Below are positions 11,136-22,380 of a DNA stretch of 64,000 bases, in pieces. Position numbers and translations under genes: made by a program. The DNA is taken from positions 7,153,501 through 7,217,500 of the forward strand of contig NC_053042.1 of the NCBI RefSeq assembly GCF_003473485.1. Reading direction: 5' to 3'. The DNA is from Medicago truncatula (Eukaryota > Streptophyta > Magnoliopsida > Fabales > Fabaceae). Position 1 is the first letter of the stretch. Each line of letters starts with the position of its first letter. Below the pieces are notes generated by a model. It did no database searches. It was not told where the DNA came from and saw only the letters and a program-made list of their open reading frames with translations.

Positions 11136-12491
11136 TTCTTTTTCCCTTTCAATTTCTTATAATTTTTCTTTTATCTTGAGGCAAGGCAACTTATGTGTTT
11201 GGATCATCTTCGGATTACTCATTAAATCTTGATTGTTAGATTAATTTAATAGGTTGGAGTACTATATCTTTATTTTACCTAAAATTGAATTATTGTAAAA
11301 GAATACAAAATCTTGGTGGACAAGAAACAAAACTCGTGTAAAAGTCAAACGTATATAAAGTCTTACATTTTTTATGTAACTTCGAGCGATATTTTGGAGT
11401 TTTAAATCTTATTGATGTGAATTCACTATCACCGTTTATTCTAAACTAAAATTGGTGGCATTACCTAGAGGTGTAATAGGAAAGTTTCAATTTTATCAAC
11501 CGTATCGCCCACAATTTCATCACTTCATTGCTTGCTCAAAATACATACATCATTTTTAACAATATCAATGTGTTTGCTGTAGTTCTTATCGCCATTGTCA
11601 TTCTGAGCGTGTTTGGTTTAGCAGCAACAAGTGAAATATCGTGTCTCTATGTACATTTGTCGTTGTTTTTGAGAAGCTGCTGATTGTAGAGTTTGTCCAA
11701 ACGCGCGTCTACTGCAATTGTACCGCCAAAACAAACATTGGCTCTAAGCTGCATGTGTTTGCCTTTGGTTGTAGTATCAAAACATGTTCTCCATGGAGAT
11801 CGACGTAGAATACCATGCTAGATATTTCAAGCTCCTACGGACCATATTCTCTGACAGCCATCAACTAACACAAAATTGAATTCAAATTTCAAAGAAACTC
11901 TTCCCTAGCAATATCATCATCCATTGTTGATGGCAGTGTAACTCTGGCCATGAATTCTTGATACAATATATTTTTAACATTTGACTTAGATGAGTATATA
12001 TCGTTTTAGGCACGACTTCTGCAAAACGCGATATAAGGGAAGTTGTTTGCTGGAAGAGCAATGGTGTTGTTGAAGCAGCCACAAAGAAATTATGTCCCAT
12101 ACATTTACTATATAAACATCATATATATCACTCCACTATCCTAATAATAGTTTTAGTCCCGCAGGATGAAATCTTAAAGATATAAATCTTGAATAAAGTT
12201 AATGTCGGAATTGTTCTTTAGTTAAAAACCAGAAGTTTGTATTATTCTCAAATTAACACAGTACTACTCATGTATGAGATTTTCATTCCTTATCATTCAT
12301 CATGTCAAAATTACATAGTTGATATATTTGCATAAACCACAAGAAAGAAACAGACACCCTTAATTTTCTTTAGGTTCTGTTTGGAAATTAGGAGTAAAAG
12401 GGAAAGTAGGGTTTTGGGATGGGGAGAGAAAAAAGAATGAAAACTACTTCATTTGTATTGTTGTAAAACATAAGAACAAAATGCTTATTGC
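11136..12491. other. intergenic, no gene recognised
   Basis: AT-rich sequence with short unrelated open frames. There is no bounded repeat or conserved domain that I can see. Confidence 0.5.
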
Positions 12492-12863
<372 letters not shown>

Positions 12864-12920
12864 TAAATTGAAAATGAAATCAAAAAATATATGTTAGAAT
12901 ATTTTAGGAATTGGAGATCT

Positions 12921-14170
12921 ATACCATATCAATTCCAGCACCAATGGAAGTAGAGACGCGATAATGATCATCTGGCCCATATGGTTGACATAAATCAATG
13001 TTCTTCAAAAATGTCACAAATAACTTTTGTTCTTCGTGACTTCAAACTTGTTCTCCAAGGGATAAATGCCCTCCTAGTCAATATCACAAATAACATTATG
13101 AAAAGAAAACCAAGTTACACGCATGTTCTATGATGTTGTGTTTTTTTATTTTATTTTGTGTGTGTCTTGAATCTATTATAAGTTTACAAAACAACAAAAA
13201 CCTTTCCATTTTGTCAAAAAAAAAAAAAAAACCTTTCCACAATAAGTTAGATTGGCTATATTATAATCCAATGACGACATTAATGCACTATTATTAATGA
13301 CAAATGATAAACCATTTAAATTTAAATATTTCTTAATTATGATATGCCGATGTTCAATAGCTTTTGTTTTTAAATAGATGAAAAAAGAATTAGAAAAATC
13401 AACCACAACTGATACCTGAGAGTAGCCTATGTTACCTTTATGTGATTCAACATTTGGATCATCCATGGAAGGCTGAATATTTCGACTAACAGCAGAATTA
13501 AGTAGCATTTTGGAGAAGCTCATTCAACTCATAGCATGGGTAAGTTCTTAATCATAAAAACTTCCATTGTGGCTGAAAATTATACAGGGCTCTTGATATC
13601 TGGCAAAACAGTGGACTTAACCTGAACTCATAATCGGAATGTGGGACCGTCTCGCATAGGCCGGCAACATCCATTCATTCCACAACATATCTGAGACAAA
13701 TGAACAAAGAATTTTTATTGGTAACCTTAAGCAAGTGATTCACGCAGATAGAAATTTAAATTAATTTGGTGATTAGAAACTATCATACCTCTTTTCACAT
13801 TCTTCAGATAAAGGTTCAACTGGAATAATTACTGAAATCCTTATGGCATTCATCATCGAACAAGCATATGCTGCAAGAACATCGCTGAAAAAGAATGTTA
13901 CATGTTTGTTGTTATCTTTATTCATGGAAAACTCAACATTCTGAAAATTTAAAGAGCATTCCAGTTTGTCTATATATAGCATGGAAGTCTCGTAACCTGT
14001 CTTGGGGCGTAGCTTAAGCTGCACGTTCAAAATTGACTGATGCTCTATCTCTGTCGTGATGGTTCTCCCACTCGGGCTTCACATAGTGAATCAAATCACG
14101 ATTTCACCATCATTAGAATCAGCTTGAATAGCACAATGTAAATATTCCTCTGCAGTCTGCACCTTGAGCT
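12921..14170 (-). pseudogene. degenerate gene fragments, partly TPR-like
   Basis: On the - strand, 14085-14165 reads as an AEEYLHCAIQADSNDGEIV segment and, after a shift of frame, HYVKPEWENHHDRDRAS. Near 13880 SDVLAAYACSMM follows. Together these resemble the plant TPR-protein pattern AEEYYSRAI.ADP.DGE..SQYAKLVWE..HD.DRA..YF, then VLAAYASFLWE. Frames are broken in several places, so no working protein is encoded. Other pieces (near 13440-13520 and 12925-13000) have codon-like stretches that I cannot name. The block lies just 3' of the resistance gene and may also serve as its spliced 3'UTR. Confidence 0.4.
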
Positions 14171-14747
14171 CCCCCTTACACTATCAGCAAATGTCGAAAA
14201 CTAGAAGTCAGCATCTGAGAAGAACTGTAAGAAAAGTCAAGCTTAATCTAACATAATCATTATCGGGCTCCCTTCGTGACCCAACAACTCCTAGTGGTTG
14301 TGAAAAGCTATCTCTCTACTTTGTTTTGAAAATTTTGTTGTTCTACTAAATCAATAAATTTTTACTAGTTCTACTAAGCACTCACAAGCAAACAAGATTT
14401 TTTTTTTAAATTTCGGCGATTGAATCTTGGCTGCAGCATCTAGTTTTCTGAGTTTCTGCAACCGTAATACGGTCACATAAGCCACATTTGACAGCAGTTC
14501 TCCACAATATAAATATGATTGCTACCATGATTTGAAACTTTGGATCAACCATGTATATCCATATCACTCAAAACAAAGATCTTCATTTATTAATTCAGAA
14601 TCAAAATATATGTACTTCTGAACTGAAAAACATTCAAAATAAACTAAAATCTAGACGATTAAAACCATTTTCATCAGTACCATGTGAGTCAATTAATTGA
14701 AAAAAAGAAACAAAATCCCTGAAAAAGATAAAGAACTCACTTGTAAA

Positions 14748-15133
14748 AACTCTGCATATTTCGAATAACCAGTAAAAGATCTTTCATTTACTCTGGTGCT
14801 CATTCTTGGGAAAGGGTTCCAAAGAGCTCAGCTAAAGCCTGAAAAATCAGTACATAATGAGAACATGTAAAAAGTGAAGTTATAAGCTTTAAGCTATAAG
14901 ATACTTGAATTAGCTTATTAAAAATAATCATAAGCTCATAAAATAACCTATAAGCTCATGAGAAAATGATAGTTACCAAATGAATCGTTTTTAATGATAC
15001 AAGTTTATAAGCTATAAACTATAAACCGTAAGCTCAAATATGTGTCTTACTAAATAGACCCTAAAATAATCACAATGAAAAGGATGGAGAATAAAGAGCC
15101 TACCTGTTTAGGTGGAGATGTGAGAACAAACCA
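14748..15133 (-). other. 3'UTR of the CC-NBS-LRR gene with probable spliced exons
   Basis: About 30 bases after the stop codon the - strand reads CTAAACAG|GTAGGCTC, a good splice donor. A pyrimidine-rich acceptor (GATTTTTCAG|GCTTTAGC) follows at about 14838, and the next exon could end at the donor ACAA|GTGAGTTC near 14749. This fits an intron within the 3'UTR. Stops are present in the downstream exon, so it is not a coding extension. Confidence 0.45.
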
Positions 15134-18100
15134 TTAGGAAATCTTTAGTTTTGGAATATGGGCTATCTTGTCCCAGTCTTCCCCTGTTCCCTCCTTGCAT
15201 CGCTCCGTCAATGTTGGGCATCCAACAATAGTCAACGAATCAAGTGCGGTGAGGTGTCTAATACCATCTGGCAAGCATTTTAATCTTTCACAATAAGAAA
15301 TCCTCATAGATTGAAGTGATTGCAGACCTCCCCATATTTTCTCTGGTAAATACTCAAGCTCACAGCAACAAGAGATTTGCAGATGCTCCAAAGCTAGGTT
15401 GAAGCGTTCATTTGGTAACTCCTTCAAATTTTGGAAATTCCCTACACTTAGAGTTTGAAGAGAAGTAAAGTTCCGAAAAAACTCCTTTGGGAAGGATGTT
15501 ATTCCTTCACCTCTATAAAGGGTAAGGGTGGTAAGACCATAAAAGCTAGAGATTGACTTCAGCATCTTATTATTACATTCATCTACATAGAGGTCTCTAA
15601 CAGATGGAAGACACGGAAGTTCAAGTTTAGGGCAATTGTCGATTTCCAAAATAGAAAGACAAGGAAACGTCTCATCTCTTTCCACTTTCAACAGTCCCTC
15701 TAAGTTTGGCATCCCGCGTAACAAGAGTGTCTCTAGAGATGGGAAAATCCTTACCTCCATACCATTGTGAAATTCATTATCATCCAAGTATTTCACAGAC
15801 ACACCGAATAATATGAGTTTTTTTAGATATGGTAGTTTACCAAGTGATGAAAACCGTTCACAATGATTGCAAGAACCAACTTCAAGAGTAACTAAATTAC
15901 TAAGAGTTCTGATCCAACTTGGAAAGCATAATCCTTGGTAAGAATGTATTTTCAAGCTCTTGAGATTTGTATGAGGTTGAAGCACTTCAATTACTTGATC
16001 ATCACTGATAACAGGAGTCTTGACAGGTGTATCACCACCCTTCCATGACAAGCATAATTCATCGAGGTCTTTTTTACCCATTAAATTGGCTTCTTTAGCT
16101 TCAGATAAACTACCAACATTTTGTAAGCCTTTGATCTCCAGCTTTCCTCCTAAATTTAGATCACGTAACTCTGCTAAGCTATGTCCTTTCTCGAAATTAA
16201 CAATATAAACACTTAAGGTTCTTAAGCAAGATAATTTTCCAATGTGAGGAAACATGCGAGACAATGAATTACAACCTTCAATGATTAAATGTCTAAGATT
16301 TTGTAAGCAAGACAAGTGTTCTGGAAGACAACTCAGTTTGGTAAAGGCTCGCAACTTCAAGATTTCCAATCTTTGTAAGTTATAAACTGAGTTAGGGAAG
16401 GGTTTTATGCCAAAATTGTGAAGCTCTAAATACCTCAGATGAATTAGACTACCGAGTAATGAGAATTCAAAAGTGTCTGTTCGCAAAACCCGAAGAGTGT
16501 GCTTTATTGGTATGAAACTTCCAAAGCGAAATCGAAAATAATCTGGGTTATACAATGTTCGCAATGATTCTGCATTTGTGAAGGAATCCTCTTCCAATAA
16601 TATCGGACGCGGATAGTTGAAACTAATATGATGTGTGCTTTTTGACAAGTTAGTCACATATGCATTATCTAAAACCATACATTCTTGCCCCCCTACTGAT
16701 TGAGCAAGATCATGGACGAGATCATGCATTTTGAAAGAAATCACTCTTGAATAATCATCCATATGGATGTCTTGAAAGAAAGATTTTTGGTACAATTCAT
16801 TCCAAATCATGTTTCCAACATCTTCAACCTCCAAATTTTTTCTAGATGAAATAAATCCATTAGCCATCCAAAGATGAATCAATTCTTCCTTCATGATTTT
16901 TGTATCTTTGCGAAATATAGCACAAAAAGCGAAACATTGTTTTAAGGTTGGTGATAAATGGAAGTAGCTCAACCTCAAAGCTGGCAAAATAGAATTCTCG
17001 TGCGGTAAAGCCCAGATCTCACTCTCTTTAATTTCTAACCATGCTTTTTCTTCACTTCTTGAATGCATTAGACACCCTAATGCTTGTGCTGCAAGAGGCA
17101 ATCCTCCACACTTTTTTACTATCTCCTTGCCTATTTTCACAAGCTCAGCACGCTCTTCTCTGTAATGTCCAAATGCATATTGTTTGAACAACAACCAGCA
17201 CTCATGATCAGAGAGAACCGACAAAGGACGGGTTGGGCATGTTCCCGTGATTGAGGCAACATCCATATCACGAGTAGACACTAAAACGGAAGTACCTTTG
17301 GATCCACATGACAACACCGATTTCAACTTATTCCATTTCTCTTGGTTTAGTCCGAATTCAAATTCTTCATTTTTGTTCCACACATCATCCAAAACCAACA
17401 AACATCTTGTACCTTGCATCATTTCTTGCACTTTTCTTTGTATTACATCTAACTCCATTGAATCACACTTTTGTTTTGTCATGGATTCTATAATGGAACA
17501 CAAAATCCCCTTGACTGAGAAAACCTCTGAAACACAAACCCAAATTTTTGTTTTGAAATTGTCACTCACCCTATCATCATTGTAAACCAATTGAGAAAGA
17601 GTTGTTTTTCCAACACCACCTAAACCGACAATGGGATAGACGGATAGGAAGTCAGAGTCCTTTGCTTGGGTGAGAAGAAACTCAACAATCTTCTCTTTAT
17701 CATCTTCTCGTCCAAACATCTTTGGTTCAGCAATAAAGGAGCTGGTTTGGCGCCATTCAGCCACTTCAGTTGGTTGTTGCGTAACAGTAACACCTTCTCG
17801 TAGCATAAAATTCTTCTTACCTTCGGCAATATGACTGAGTCTGCTAGTAATTTCATTCAACCTACTGCCTATGTAATGGCGAAACATGACATTCTTTGGT
17901 TTGAAAGAGGATAAGCCCTTGATGGAACATTCATCAAGGATATCATCAAGCACATACACCGCATCTTTGAGTTGCTGCAGCCATATTTGAATAGAGCGGT
18001 CTGTTAATTGCTTCTTTTCAGCGTCTTCAAGAACAGCCTTAATAAGTTCTAAGGTGGTTGATAGTTTTTCAGCCTTTGACTTGATTCCAGATAGAGTTGC

Positions 18101-18163
18101 AAATTCGTTTTTAAGAAGAGATGTCAGGTTCTCAAACACAACATCAAGCAAGGCATCAGTCAT
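15134..18163 (-). CDS. CC-NBS-LRR (CNL) disease resistance protein
   Basis: A single exon encodes 1009 residues. The N-terminal coiled-coil (Rx-type, ~1-130) has AVLEDAEKKQLTD and the WLQQLKDAVYVLDDILDE stretch. The NB-ARC domain (~150-490) is complete: P-loop GLGGVGKTT (~181), RNBS-A, kinase-2 LLVLDDVW (~255), RNBS-B TSVLVSTRD, GLPL as CGGLPLA (~352), RNBS-D CFAFCAIFRKD (~410) and the MHD motif as FKMHDLVHDLA (~478). About 15 leucine-rich repeats follow to residue ~1000, ending IAHIPKLKIS. Such receptors sit inside the cell and trigger immunity on sensing pathogen effectors, with the LRR giving specificity. All nucleotide-binding motifs are intact, so it looks functional. The class resembles the RGA/RPPA-like CNLs common in legume clusters. 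A Helitron and a MULE lie beyond its 5' side. Confidence 0.97.
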   Translation of the reverse strand: MTDALLDVVFENLTSLLKNEFATLSGIKSKAEKLSTTLELIKAVLEDAEKKQLTDRSIQIWLQQLKDAVYVLDDILDECSIKGLSSFKPKNVMFRHYIGSRLNEITSRLSHIAEGKKNFMLREGVTVTQQPTEVAEWRQTSSFIAEPKMFGREDDKEKIVEFLLTQAKDSDFLSVYPIVGLGGVGKTTLSQLVYNDDRVSDNFKTKIWVCVSEVFSVKGILCSIIESMTKQKCDSMELDVIQRKVQEMMQGTRCLLVLDDVWNKNEEFEFGLNQEKWNKLKSVLSCGSKGTSVLVSTRDMDVASITGTCPTRPLSVLSDHECWLLFKQYAFGHYREERAELVKIGKEIVKKCGGLPLAAQALGCLMHSRSEEKAWLEIKESEIWALPHENSILPALRLSYFHLSPTLKQCFAFCAIFRKDTKIMKEELIHLWMANGFISSRKNLEVEDVGNMIWNELYQKSFFQDIHMDDYSRVISFKMHDLVHDLAQSVGGQECMVLDNAYVTNLSKSTHHISFNYPRPILLEEDSFTNAESLRTLYNPDYFRFRFGSFIPIKHTLRVLRTDTFEFSLLGSLIHLRYLELHNFGIKPFPNSVYNLQRLEILKLRAFTKLSCLPEHLSCLQNLRHLIIEGCNSLSRMFPHIGKLSCLRTLSVYIVNFEKGHSLAELRDLNLGGKLEIKGLQNVGSLSEAKEANLMGKKDLDELCLSWKGGDTPVKTPVISDDQVIEVLQPHTNLKSLKIHSYQGLCFPSWIRTLSNLVTLEVGSCNHCERFSSLGKLPYLKKLILFGVSVKYLDDNEFHNGMEVRIFPSLETLLLRGMPNLEGLLKVERDETFPCLSILEIDNCPKLELPCLPSVRDLYVDECNNKMLKSISSFYGLTTLTLYRGEGITSFPKEFFRNFTSLQTLSVGNFQNLKELPNERFNLALEHLQISCCCELEYLPEKIWGGLQSLQSMRISYCERLKCLPDGIRHLTALDSLTIVGCPTLTERCKEGTGEDWDKIAHIPKLKIS

Positions 18164-18440
18164 TTTTTTCAGAATGGGAAAGTATGTAGGTGATAAGATT
18201 ATGAGTTGAGGACGAAATATGAGTGGTGATAAATGAGATTAAATATGGGAAAGTATGTACTGGTTTGAGTTGAGGATGAAATATGAGTTGAATTGAGCAA
18301 GCAAGTAGCTGTTGGTCGAAGTATGTAGGTGATACGAAGTTTACAGGTTGAGGATGAAATATGTAAGTGATAAGAATTGTGCAATAATGCAGTGGTTGTT
18401 GCACCACAATTACTTTGAAGAGAGAAATTCTAACATGGTT
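18164..18440 (-). repeat. CNL upstream region with a decayed tandem motif
   Basis: The motif GTTGAGGATGAAATATGAGT or close variants starts at 18205, 18269 and 18347, and again at 20020 beyond the Helitron. AGTATGTAGGTGATA also recurs. The spacing of 64-78 bases suggests an old tandem array just upstream of the CNL start codon, which may contribute to its 5'UTR or promoter. Confidence 0.6.
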
Positions 18441-18457
18441 ACGTGATCAAATAAAAA

Positions 18458-18582
18458 GTGTTTGGTCACACACATATAAAGAAATATTTTTAAGGACCAT
18501 CTTTTAAAGAGGAAATTGATAAAAGAATGATTGAATATTTTAAGGACCATCTTTTTATGTGTGTGTATGTTCCAACACTATT
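18458..18582. repeat. small imperfect inverted repeat (MITE-like)
   Basis: AGTGTTTGGTCACACACATA on the left faces an inverted partner ending TGTTCCAACACT on the right, about 125 bases in all. AAGGACCATCTTTT occurs twice inside. No target duplication was found, so the family is not assigned. Confidence 0.45.
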
Positions 18583-18843
18583 GATTTGGTCTTATGATCA
18601 TGGGAGAATACCTCAAAAATTACTTTCTTAACTTTGTTTCAAACAATTTTTCTGTTATTTAATAGTATTATTTATTGTTTTGACTGTTTCAAAAGAAATA
18701 TTGGTGATTACATTAAAAAAGATGAGTGTTATTTGAACAACCATTTGATTGACAACTTTAGAGACAATCATAATTTACAAAGGAAAAATAAAGTATTTGC
18801 ACGAAAATCATGCAATAGAGAAATAAGTAAAAAATAATGTGAA

Positions 18844-19965
18844 CTAGTATAGTGACCCGTGTCAGGCACAGGGAAATAAAAAAAAAAATTATCAAATGTA
18901 TAGATTTTATATTATGTTATTTTAAAGTTATTTATAAGTGTGGTTATAATTTAAATTTGACATGGAAAAAATATCATCTTAATTTTGTATATAATTTGAA
19001 ATATCTAAACATTGCACATAACGATTAAAGTATTTGGATTTATACTTATACTAATTATTTGTAGTATAAGACGTACTCATTGTTAAACTTAGCATATGTA
19101 ATATTTTTGCAAAAATACGCCGACGTATTGTATATTATTATTTGTTGACATAATGTATTTTATTAATCATACAAACTAAAAAAAATTGTATTTTTTTTTT
19201 ATATAATAGTCAGTATCAGATGTATACACCTAATCTGCGAATGCAAACGTTAATTTTTTTACAGGTGTATAAATATAGTTTGGGCTACAGAAACGCCGAT
19301 TGTTATTTGTTTTTATTTTTTACAAAACCAATGATCTAATGTAAATATTGTATTTTGGGGTAACAACCATATAAAAAAAAAATCCGCGTATTGTTATACC
19401 TGAAAAGTGCATCAATTAAAAGTCAATGGCAGAAGGATCTGCTTATATAGAAATTACATGTCTCGTAAGGACCAGTACGCCTTACAAAGAAATAATAATA
19501 ATAAAAAAAAAAAAAGACTTCCAAACAATACGTAACATTAGTTTTCTAAAGAGTAATGATAAGTAGACACATAATTTGTGACGCAAAAACAACACCATGG
19601 ATAAAACAGTAATTTTGGTGTGAAATACAGGGATAATTTGGTAATCCACACCTTTCTTTCTCTTTTCTATGCTTTCCTCTTTCTTCTCTCCGGACCACCT
19701 CTTTTTCTCACCTCCAATGGCACTCCCTCTTCATCCATATAATCAATATACATGGTTTCATATATTAATTAGAAAAATTAATACACAAAGTTACAATGCA
19801 AATGTTTGAGAATAGAACAATATTAGTGTGCCACATGTCGTTAGTTGAATGAAATTCTAAAATATTGAAATGTGGTGACACATGTCAAGAACAGAAGAGA
19901 AGAAAATTATTTCCATTAAGGGACATGAAATAGGTCCTAAATTTATATTATATAGATATGAGAGA
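18844..19965 (-). mobile_element. non-autonomous Helitron
   Basis: Read on the - strand, the element starts TCTCTCATATC after a host A and ends CTAG before a host T, the A/T target typical of Helitrons. A short hairpin (CCTGTGCC-TGA-CACGGG, imperfect) lies 12 bases upstream of the CTAG end. The interior (1122 bp) is AT-rich with no RepHel frame. It separates CNL-upstream repeat copies at 18205-18366 from one at 20020. Terminal features are seen directly; the identity follows from known Helitron structure. Confidence 0.65.
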
Positions 19966-20118
19966 TAAAATTATCACAAAGTGGATGTTGAAATATAATT
20001 TCTCTTAAAAAATGCACTGGTTGAGGATAAAATATGAGTGAATGTAATGCTAGAAAGTTGTTAAAGTGGTTGGTCAATCTGCAGCAAAATTGTGGTAGGT
20101 CTTGCACCACTTATTCAC

Positions 20119-21139
20119 GGTGGCATTTACTATGCACACCGCACAAATTTGTGCATGATTCACAAAGATTGTCATGAATCAATACCAGCCATTGATATAT
20201 ATTAAATCTAATTGGACGGTCAGGATGTTTGACTGGCAACCTGCTAGATTCCTTTTCCTTTAAACACAGAAACCGAGACATTACCCCACAATAACATTAA
20301 TTTATAATATTTTTGTTGGGTTCTAATGTTAGAATGTGTGCCGATGTTTTGCCTAGAAACATTTTCATTAACTTAGTTTACTTCTTCATCTTCATGAAGA
20401 TGAACTTGTTGCCCAGAAACACAAACATTTTATTCAAAAAATTAAAACTCATAAATCATACAAAGAAAAAACTTCAAACCTTTGTCCAAATCCAAAACAT
20501 ATTTAAAATAAAAATAAAAAAAGAATATAGTTTGTTAAGTTCACACACAGAATTAATCGATTGATTATGATTGAAGCAAAATCAATTGATCTTTTGAAGC
20601 TTCTTGATGATGCGTTTAGCAACTTCAATTGGTTTTGAGTTTTGAGAATTAGATCTGCGCGATATTTATACAATGACGCTACCGGCAGAACGGCGCATTG
20701 AAGTTGTTAAGAGTACGACATATTCATGACGAATTTGCGGCTATTGAGTATTATTGAAGTAGAAAATCTCGTAGAGCTTTGGCCTTTGAGTATTACTGAA
20801 TATAAAGCTTGAAACTCCAGCAGAAAATTTTGGGTGAATTTCATAGAGTTTTGTTTCAAACCTAGCTTTGAGTGTATAGCTGAAAATAGATCCAGATAAG
20901 AAAATTTCATAGAACTTGAATCTTGCATTGTTGAGTGAAACAAATGAATTGAAAGGAGGTGTATTTCTCTTTCACCACAAACGAGAGGTGAGTTAGCAGC
21001 TAACCATTATTTGCAATTAAAATATTTTTTAGATTTTTTTGTTTTTTTAATTCAGCATGTTTCTAACAGACAGCTGGCATCAATACATAAATTTGTGCAT
21101 GGTGCACAAATTTGTGTAGTGTGCATAGTAAATACCACC
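20119..21139. mobile_element. Mutator-like element (MULE), non-autonomous, ~1.0 kb
   Basis: Terminal inverted repeats of about 45 bp begin GGTGGCATTTACTATGCACA on the left and GGTGGTATTTACTATGCACA on the right strand. They are flanked by the 9-bp duplications CTTATTCAC (20110-20118) and CTTGTTCAC (21140-21148). The ends and the 9-bp duplication are the signs of a MULE. No transposase is inside. The interior near 20580-20950 is less AT-rich and could be captured host sequence, but no gene was recognised. Confidence 0.88.
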
Positions 21140-21339
21140 CTTGTTCACCGTTAGATAGATGTACTAGTAGTTTTAACTTTTAATAAATTTCCGGTGGAAC
21201 AGACAGACACGGGAAGTTTACTAGTCTAGCTCAAAATTATTATCTTTTCTAAGTTATTTTCTTGATAAATTGGGGTAGGTTATCCTTATAATAGAAAAAT
21301 CTTTTTTTTCTTTGTCTTTATTCTTGCAATAATTAATTT

Positions 21340-21660
21340 TCTTATCAAAAATATTAAATTTCTTCATCTCCTTCATGCAACATGTAATATTCATCTCTTT
21401 CGTTTCAGAATCGAATTATCATTTTCTTATCAAATCTTATCAAGAATATTAAATTTCTTCATCTCCTTCATTCAACATGTAATATTCATCTCTTTCGTTT
21501 CAGAATCGAATCATACTTGTCATTAGAAGTAATTTACCCCCAATTAATGATATAGACCTGATTGATTTTTTCTTACGAACATCAAACTTCATTTTTTTTT
21601 CCAACATGTAATCTACATTTCCTTCGTTTCAAAATTGAATCATACTTGTCATTATGGCTA
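21340..21660 (+). repeat. short tandem repeat, ~95-bp unit
   Basis: A unit containing CAACATGTAATATTCATCTC and TTTCGTTTCAGAATCGAAT occurs at about 21351 and 21446 (period 95). A more diverged third copy has its matching motif at 21602. No function is apparent. Confidence 0.75.
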
Positions 21661-22380
21661 AACCACCCCCAATTCATCAAGGGGTAATGTAGACCTCACC
21701 CGCAAAATAACTCTATCTATCCCTAATTATAATTACCCTTAAAAAATAGTTATATATCAAAATATAACCCCTTTACAAATTATTAGATGTATTAGATGTA
21801 TTTACTATTTTTCTAAAAATACTTAAAATACTTTTAAGAGTCGAGAGAAAGAGAAAGAAAACTACTCAATCGGCGTTTTTTGTAAAAAAAATAACAAACT
21901 GCTTATTAGATGTATAATTTTAATTAAGGCTCCCGTCTCTTTCAAAATTCGCTTTTTTTTTTTTTTTTACAAAGTCATCCCGGCCTATATTCCCAAACAT
22001 AACCTTAACAAAATTAGAACTCAACTCAAGCATACAAAAACCGATGGATTACAGCACTATATCTAACCTAATTGATCACAATGATGAATGGAGGTTTCAG
22101 AGGAACGCCATAAATTCCCCCCCTCTATAAAGATAATACGAGTATAGATCTAAGAACCTCACGTGATTTATCAGTAAGCATTAAAACTAAATTGACAAAG
22201 TCAAGATGAATAAGTAAAAGGTAGAATTTTTCACTGCAGGCAAGGCCATGAACTAAATATTCAATATCCGTTCGCATATGTTAAAATAAGAGATGAAAAT
22301 ATTTTAAAGCAAAACTGGGATTAAGGAAAACAATATCTCAACCTTGATAATTAATCTTACACAACATGATATGCCAAAAA

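Noticed and set aside
14880-15062. ATAAGCT-rich block before the CNL 3' end as another Tourist-like MITE
   Set aside because: The words are similar, but no GTTTGGAT ends or TAA flanks could be matched, so it was not called.
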